Source: Draconibacterium sp.
Lineage (GTDB): Bacteria > Bacteroidota > Bacteroidia > Bacteroidales > Prolixibacteraceae
Assembly: GCA_016705335.1 (NCBI GenBank)
Contig: JADIYN010000007.1
Location: 1-64,000 of the forward strand
Reading direction: 5' to 3'
Length of the DNA: 64,000 nt
The notes below the pieces were generated by a model, which was not told the origin of the DNA, did no database searches, and was given only the letters and a program-made list of their open reading frames with translations. The position numbers were made by a program, and so were the translations under genes. Positions 60,569-64,000 of this stretch are shown here, piece after piece. Position 1 is the first letter of the stretch, and each line of letters begins with the position of its first letter.

Positions 60569-60724
60569 GGGGTTAAAACCCCGTGGAAACCGGCATTTCA
60601 CAAATCCGTTCACTAAAGTGAACGGCAATAAAAAGTGCCACAGTCCAAGATGTAAAAGCTTTATTGCCGTCAGCTTCAGCTGACGGATAAATTAAATTGC
60701 AGTTTAAGTGGGCTTTAGCCACAT
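60569..60724. repeat. Cluster of four extragenic palindromes (REP/BIME-like)
   Basis: In 156 bp: GGGGTTAAAACCCC (60569-60582), CCGTTCACTAAAGTGAACGG (60606-60625), CCGTCAGCTTCAGCTGACGG (60667-60686) and GTGGGCTTTAGCCACA (60708-60723). The two middle ones are perfect or nearly perfect 8-9 bp stems with tiny loops starting CCGT and ending ACGG. This is a Bacteroidota repetitive extragenic element. The rest of 60418-60845 holds the divergent promoters and two hairpins (60765-60823). Confidence 0.7.
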
Positions 60725-60764
60725 TTGAAAATACCTCTTTCAACAACAAAAATATTTATTCCCT

Positions 60765-60823
60765 GGGACAACGGTCCCGTTTTTTGAGGTTCAAAAATCC
60801 CCGGTTTCCCCGCCGGGGTTTTT
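60765..60823 (+). terminator. Tandem terminator-like hairpins just before the radical SAM gene
   Basis: First: GGGAC-AACG-GTCCC (60765-60778) followed by GTTTTTT. Second: CCCCGG (60799-60804) with CCGGGG (60813-60818), followed by TTTTT, ending 23 bp before the ATG at 60846. No plus-strand gene lies between the mannosidase terminator and these, so they may end a small RNA or act as attenuators in the leader of the radical SAM gene. Confidence 0.5.
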
Positions 60824-60845
60824 ATGAAAAAAGTATCGAGAAAGT

Positions 60846-62138
60846 ATGAAAAATGAAGATGTACAATTTAAATTAAGTGTTCTGGCCGATGCCGCGAAAT
60901 ATGATGTTTCGTGTGCATCGAGCGGAAGTAGCCGGAAAAATGCAACAAAAGGAATCGGGAACGGCGTGGCTTGTGGAATTTGCCACAGTTTTACCGAAGA
61001 CGGGCGGTGTGTGAGCCTGTTCAAAATTCTGATGACAAACCATTGCATTTACGATTGTGCGTATTGTATCAATCGCAGAACCAACGACAGACAGCGAGCA
61101 ACTTTAACTGTTGAGGAAATTGTTGACCTCACCATCGGCTTTTACCGCAGAAATTACATTGAAGGTTTGTTCCTGAGTTCAGGAGTAATAAAAAGCCCCG
61201 ATTTTACAATGGAAAGGATTGTTCAGGTTGCAAAAAAACTCAGGCTCGAAGAAAATTACAATGGTTACATTCATCTGAAAGCTATTCCTGGAGCCAGTCA
61301 GGAGTTGATTCACGAAGCTGGTTTGTGGGCCGACCGTTTGAGCGTGAATATTGAAATCCCAACAGAAATGCATTTAAAACGTTTGGCGCCTGAAAAGGAT
61401 TATAAAGGAATTTTGCTTCCTATGAACCAGATAAAAAATGCAATATTAATCAGCAAAGAAGAACAAAAGAAGTATAGAAAAGCACCACGTTTCGCCCCGG
61501 CCGGACAAAGCACACAGTTGATTATCGGTGCAACACCCGAAACTGACCGGCAAATTATTTTACTTTCATCGGGATTGTACAAAACGCAAAACCTGAAACG
61601 GGTTTATTTTTCGGGATATCTGCCCGTAAATTTATACGACCAGCGTTTGCCGGCATTCAACAGGCCGCCGCTTGTGCGCGAAAACCGTTTGTACCAGAGT
61701 GATTGGTTGATGCGGTTTTATAAATATAAAGCCGAAGAAATCCTTTCCGAAGATCAACCTTTTTTGGATTTGGATATCGATCCAAAACTGGGGTTTGCAC
61801 TTCGTAATATGCAACAGTTTCCGGTGGATATCAATCGTGCCGATTATGAAATGATTTTGCGGGTTCCCGGAATCGGGGTACAATCGGCACAAAAAATAGT
61901 TATGGCGCGCCGGCATAGAAAACTGAATTCACTTCATCTGCAAAAAATTGGAATAGTCATGAAAAGAGCAAAGTATTTTATTACCTGTAACGAACTGCCG
62001 GCATCAACTACTGATTGGGCACCCGAACGGCTGAAGCGAAAGTTGATTGCCGAATCTGTCTCAAAAAATAAAAAGCTGTCAGACACGCAATTGAGTTTTT
62101 TTACCGATTACAAACCGGCACTTCCTCCGATGCATTAA
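60846..62138 (+). CDS. Putative DNA modification/repair radical SAM protein with C-terminal HhH
   Basis: 430 aa. Radical SAM site NHCIYDCAYCINRR (Cys67, Cys71, Cys74). Extra cysteines precede it (Cys23, Cys43, Cys46, Cys55 in VSCASS and ACGICHSFTEDGRC). The C-terminal part has a helix-hairpin-helix, FPVDINRADYEMILRVPGIG and then VQSAQKIVMARR, a non-specific DNA-binding element. This matches the TIGR03916-type family, which is found beside a TIGR03915-type DUF4130 protein and has been linked by context to uracil-DNA-glycosylase-like proteins. The reaction is unknown. The frame is intact; start ATG 60846 follows two hairpins. Confidence 0.87.
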   Translation: MKNEDVQFKLSVLADAAKYDVSCASSGSSRKNATKGIGNGVACGICHSFTEDGRCVSLFKILMTNHCIYDCAYCINRRTNDRQRATLTVEEIVDLTIGFYRRNYIEGLFLSSGVIKSPDFTMERIVQVAKKLRLEENYNGYIHLKAIPGASQELIHEAGLWADRLSVNIEIPTEMHLKRLAPEKDYKGILLPMNQIKNAILISKEEQKKYRKAPRFAPAGQSTQLIIGATPETDRQIILLSSGLYKTQNLKRVYFSGYLPVNLYDQRLPAFNRPPLVRENRLYQSDWLMRFYKYKAEEILSEDQPFLDLDIDPKLGFALRNMQQFPVDINRADYEMILRVPGIGVQSAQKIVMARRHRKLNSLHLQKIGIVMKRAKYFITCNELPASTTDWAPERLKRKLIAESVSKNKKLSDTQLSFFTDYKPALPPMH

Positions 62139-62331
62139 GAATTAACTTCTGGTTTCAGGGTAAATTAATTTTTGAATGTTGTACTTTCAATTCAAATTGA
62201 ATATCAGATTTAATTGAAAGAGATTAAAATTAAACATCGATTTGTAACTGAAATAATGCCTCAAAAATGTAACAATTGCGACCGTAAACCTGAATTTTTT
62301 AAAACACAAGCCATAATTTGATACCTGTATC

Positions 62332-63105
62332 ATGATAATATACACCTACGACGGCACTTTTGAAGGATTTTTAACCTGTATTTTCGAAACTTACAATCGG
62401 AAGAATTTTCCTGTCGATATTTGTTCGCGCACGGGTGAGCAAAAACATTTGTTTGCGCAGAAATTTGATGTTCAATCGGATGCGGCAAAAGCTGACCGGG
62501 TTTGGAAAGGCATTCAGAACAAGCTGACCGAAAGGAATAACCAACTGGTTTTTTACGCTTTCCTTTCTGAAGAAAACGGAATTGAAATGAAAATCTATCG
62601 CTTTCTGCGACGTTTGTTTAGCGAACATTTCAGTATTGAAACTGATTTTGGCGATGCTGATGTATTATACCTGACTCAAACCTCGCAAAAAGTAAAAAAA
62701 GAAGCCATGCGGATGTTACAGTTTGTAAGGTTTCAACATACAAAAGAGGGGCTTTGGTTTTGTGGAATCGAACCTCGGTATGATGTTCTTCCTTTGGTTT
62801 CTACCCACTTTCAAAAACGGTTTGCCGACCAAAAATGGTTGCTTTATGATTTGAAACGAAATTATGGGTTTCTATTTGATAAAGTTAAGCTGGAGGAAGT
62901 TGTGATTTCAAGCAAGGAATTCAGCACAATTACCGGACAGGTTAACGAAAATGTTTTGCAGGAAGGGGAGGAGTTTTACCAAAAATTGTGGAAGTCATAT
63001 TTTAAACATATCAACATTCAGGAACGGAAAAACCTGAAATTACAGCGCCAACACATGCCGCGCCGGTTTTGGAAGTATTTGCCGGAAATGTTGATTTTGA
63101 ATTAA
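62332..63105 (+). CDS. TIGR03915/DUF4130-type DNA metabolism protein
   Basis: 257 aa. Start MIIYTYDGTFEGFLTCIFET is the family signature, with the mid-region EAMRMLQFVRFQHTKEGLWF, EPRYDVLPLVSTHFQKRFAD and KWLLYDLKRNYGFLFDK, and the C-terminal YFKHINIQERKNLKLQRQHM followed by PRRFWKYLPE. It follows the radical SAM gene by 193 bp, as in most genomes that have the pair. Molecular function unknown; a role in DNA repair or modification is inferred from the partner and family. Confidence 0.87.
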   Translation: MIIYTYDGTFEGFLTCIFETYNRKNFPVDICSRTGEQKHLFAQKFDVQSDAAKADRVWKGIQNKLTERNNQLVFYAFLSEENGIEMKIYRFLRRLFSEHFSIETDFGDADVLYLTQTSQKVKKEAMRMLQFVRFQHTKEGLWFCGIEPRYDVLPLVSTHFQKRFADQKWLLYDLKRNYGFLFDKVKLEEVVISSKEFSTITGQVNENVLQEGEEFYQKLWKSYFKHINIQERKNLKLQRQHMPRRFWKYLPEMLILN

Positions 63106-63135
63106 GGCTGTTTTTTTATTCAACCTGCTCACAAA

Positions 63136-64000
63136 CTAATCTTTAACAACTTTTATTATCTGTTGTTGCTGATCGTTATTCAGCCTGATAAAATAAACCC
63201 CATTGGGAAGTAATGTAAAATCAACTGTTTCGCGACTTGAATGAACCAATCCTGAATTTAGTTTGCGACCCGATATATCAAAAACCGAATAAATTACCTG
63301 ACTTACTGACATATCGGAAATTTGTATAGTCAAATAGTTGTTAACTGGATTTGGGAAGACTTTTGCCAGTTTTTGCGAACTCATTATTTCAGGCGAATTT
63401 TCGACAATTAACATGGTAGTGGGCAACGATTTTTCAACAGAAAATGCATTGCCATTTTGATCGGCAAGATAACTGTAAACCCACTCAGGCCTGACAGGTA
63501 ACTTGTTTCCGATCACTTTTTGTTCCCATTCCTGATCGGTAACACGTAAAAAATCGTTGGTTATATATTCATAATATGACATAAATGCACCTGTATAGGC
63601 AACGGTTACATCGCTTCCCGGAATTTTTGCAAGGCAAACACCGAGGTTGATTTTACCCAAACCCGTATGCAGGACTTTCCCTACCATTCTTCCTGTTTCA
63701 TCGGTTGGTTGTGTATGAATATCAACATTGATATAATCGCTTTCAATTACTTTAGCTGGCTGCCAAAACATATCGAGAATCCAGCCATCGATGGGTAAAT
63801 CCCCACAAGTCAGATTAGGAACTTTTACTAGCATTTTTTTTAGCCATTCAGTTTCAGCTTCATCAAATGGTTCATTATTAAGTTCTTTCAATGCCAGTAT
63901 TTCAAGTTTTTCCATAATTTCTGCAAACTTTTTAAAGTATAAATCTACAGGTTCACCGTATTTAGGGCCAATTTGTTTTCCATTGAAAAAGTCTGCTGCA
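63136..64000 (-). CDS. DUF3160-like secreted protein with T9SS tail (N-terminus off the window)
   Basis: The frame is open to the window edge (AADFFNGKQIGPKYGEPVDL ... before the first internal Met at 63915), so only the last 287 codons are seen. The region ADETGRMVGKVLHTGLG-like ... AYTGAFMSYYEYITNDFLRV with TDQEWEQKV resembles the end of DUF3160 proteins. After a linker, KVFPNPVNNYLTIQISDMSV ... LPNGVYFIRLNNDQQQ is a type A T9SS sorting domain. Outer-membrane or secreted; function unknown. Confidence 0.65.
   Translation of the reverse strand, partial: AADFFNGKQIGPKYGEPVDLYFKKFAEIMEKLEILALKELNNEPFDEAETEWLKKMLVKVPNLTCGDLPIDGWILDMFWQPAKVIESDYINVDIHTQPTDETGRMVGKVLHTGLGKINLGVCLAKIPGSDVTVAYTGAFMSYYEYITNDFLRVTDQEWEQKVIGNKLPVRPEWVYSYLADQNGNAFSVEKSLPTTMLIVENSPEIMSSQKLAKVFPNPVNNYLTIQISDMSVSQVIYSVFDISGRKLNSGLVHSSRETVDFTLLPNGVYFIRLNNDQQQQIIKVVKD

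Noticed and set aside
60569..60724. Palindrome cluster as a CRISPR array
   Set aside because: The units differ in sequence, spacing is irregular and no cas genes are present.

Overview
The window is a chromosomal stretch from a member of the Bacteroidota, probably the Marinilabiliales/Prolixibacteraceae part of the phylum. The evidence is the many TAnnTTTG promoter elements, several secreted proteins with type IX secretion (T9SS) C-terminal sorting domains, an ArgF' carbamoyltransferase with the proline typical of N-succinylornithine enzymes, and Bacteroidota-typical families (DUF4494, TorF/Gcw_chp porin, HtrB-like acyltransferases). There is no rRNA, tRNA, CRISPR array, insertion sequence or convincing prophage.

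Layout. 1-13,994: arginine/proline biosynthesis. carA and carB (minus) diverge from argR - N-acyltransferase - argG - argC - argD - proC - proB - proA - argF' - hisA (plus). The divergent region holds a two-box ARG operator on the argR promoter and, on the carA side, a short Arg/Lys-rich leader ORF overlapping a terminator-like hairpin. 14,119-17,944: a SatD/DUF3307 pair, hisF, hisIE and a gene of unknown function. 17,957-22,844: two secreted LamG proteins with T9SS tails, one a metallophosphoesterase. 23,140-26,619: a large protein best read as PPi-dependent PEP carboxykinase. 26,893-30,121: DUF4494 gene and a porin - PII - AmtB ammonium operon. 30,610-35,833: an LTA-synthase-like sulfatase and two GT39 glycosyltransferases. 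35,973-43,560: argH, then gltB and gltD (glutamate synthase). 43,659-55,386: housekeeping and envelope genes (two HtrB-like acyltransferases, GDPD, methyltransferase, ChaN-like, nadD, gmk, yicC, mnmA, an outer-membrane protein, a DEAD-box helicase, AmrS). 55,642-59,556: secreted GH38 alpha-mannosidase. 59,623-63,105: a LexA/CI-type XRE-S24 regulator divergent from a radical-SAM/HhH protein and its DUF4130 partner, a probable DNA repair/modification module. 63,136 to the edge: a partial T9SS protein resembling DUF3160.

Much of the window concerns nitrogen: ammonium uptake and PII sensing, glutamate synthase, and glutamate-family amino acids (Arg, Pro) with part of His synthesis.

Quality caution. 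At least fifteen genes are broken by single-base frameshifts, mostly in short homopolymers, and one by an in-frame stop. There is also a 58-base poly-A run and an apparent in-frame loss of about 130 codons from carB. The pattern looks like uncorrected sequencing or assembly error more than true gene decay, so broken genes are annotated over their full extent.
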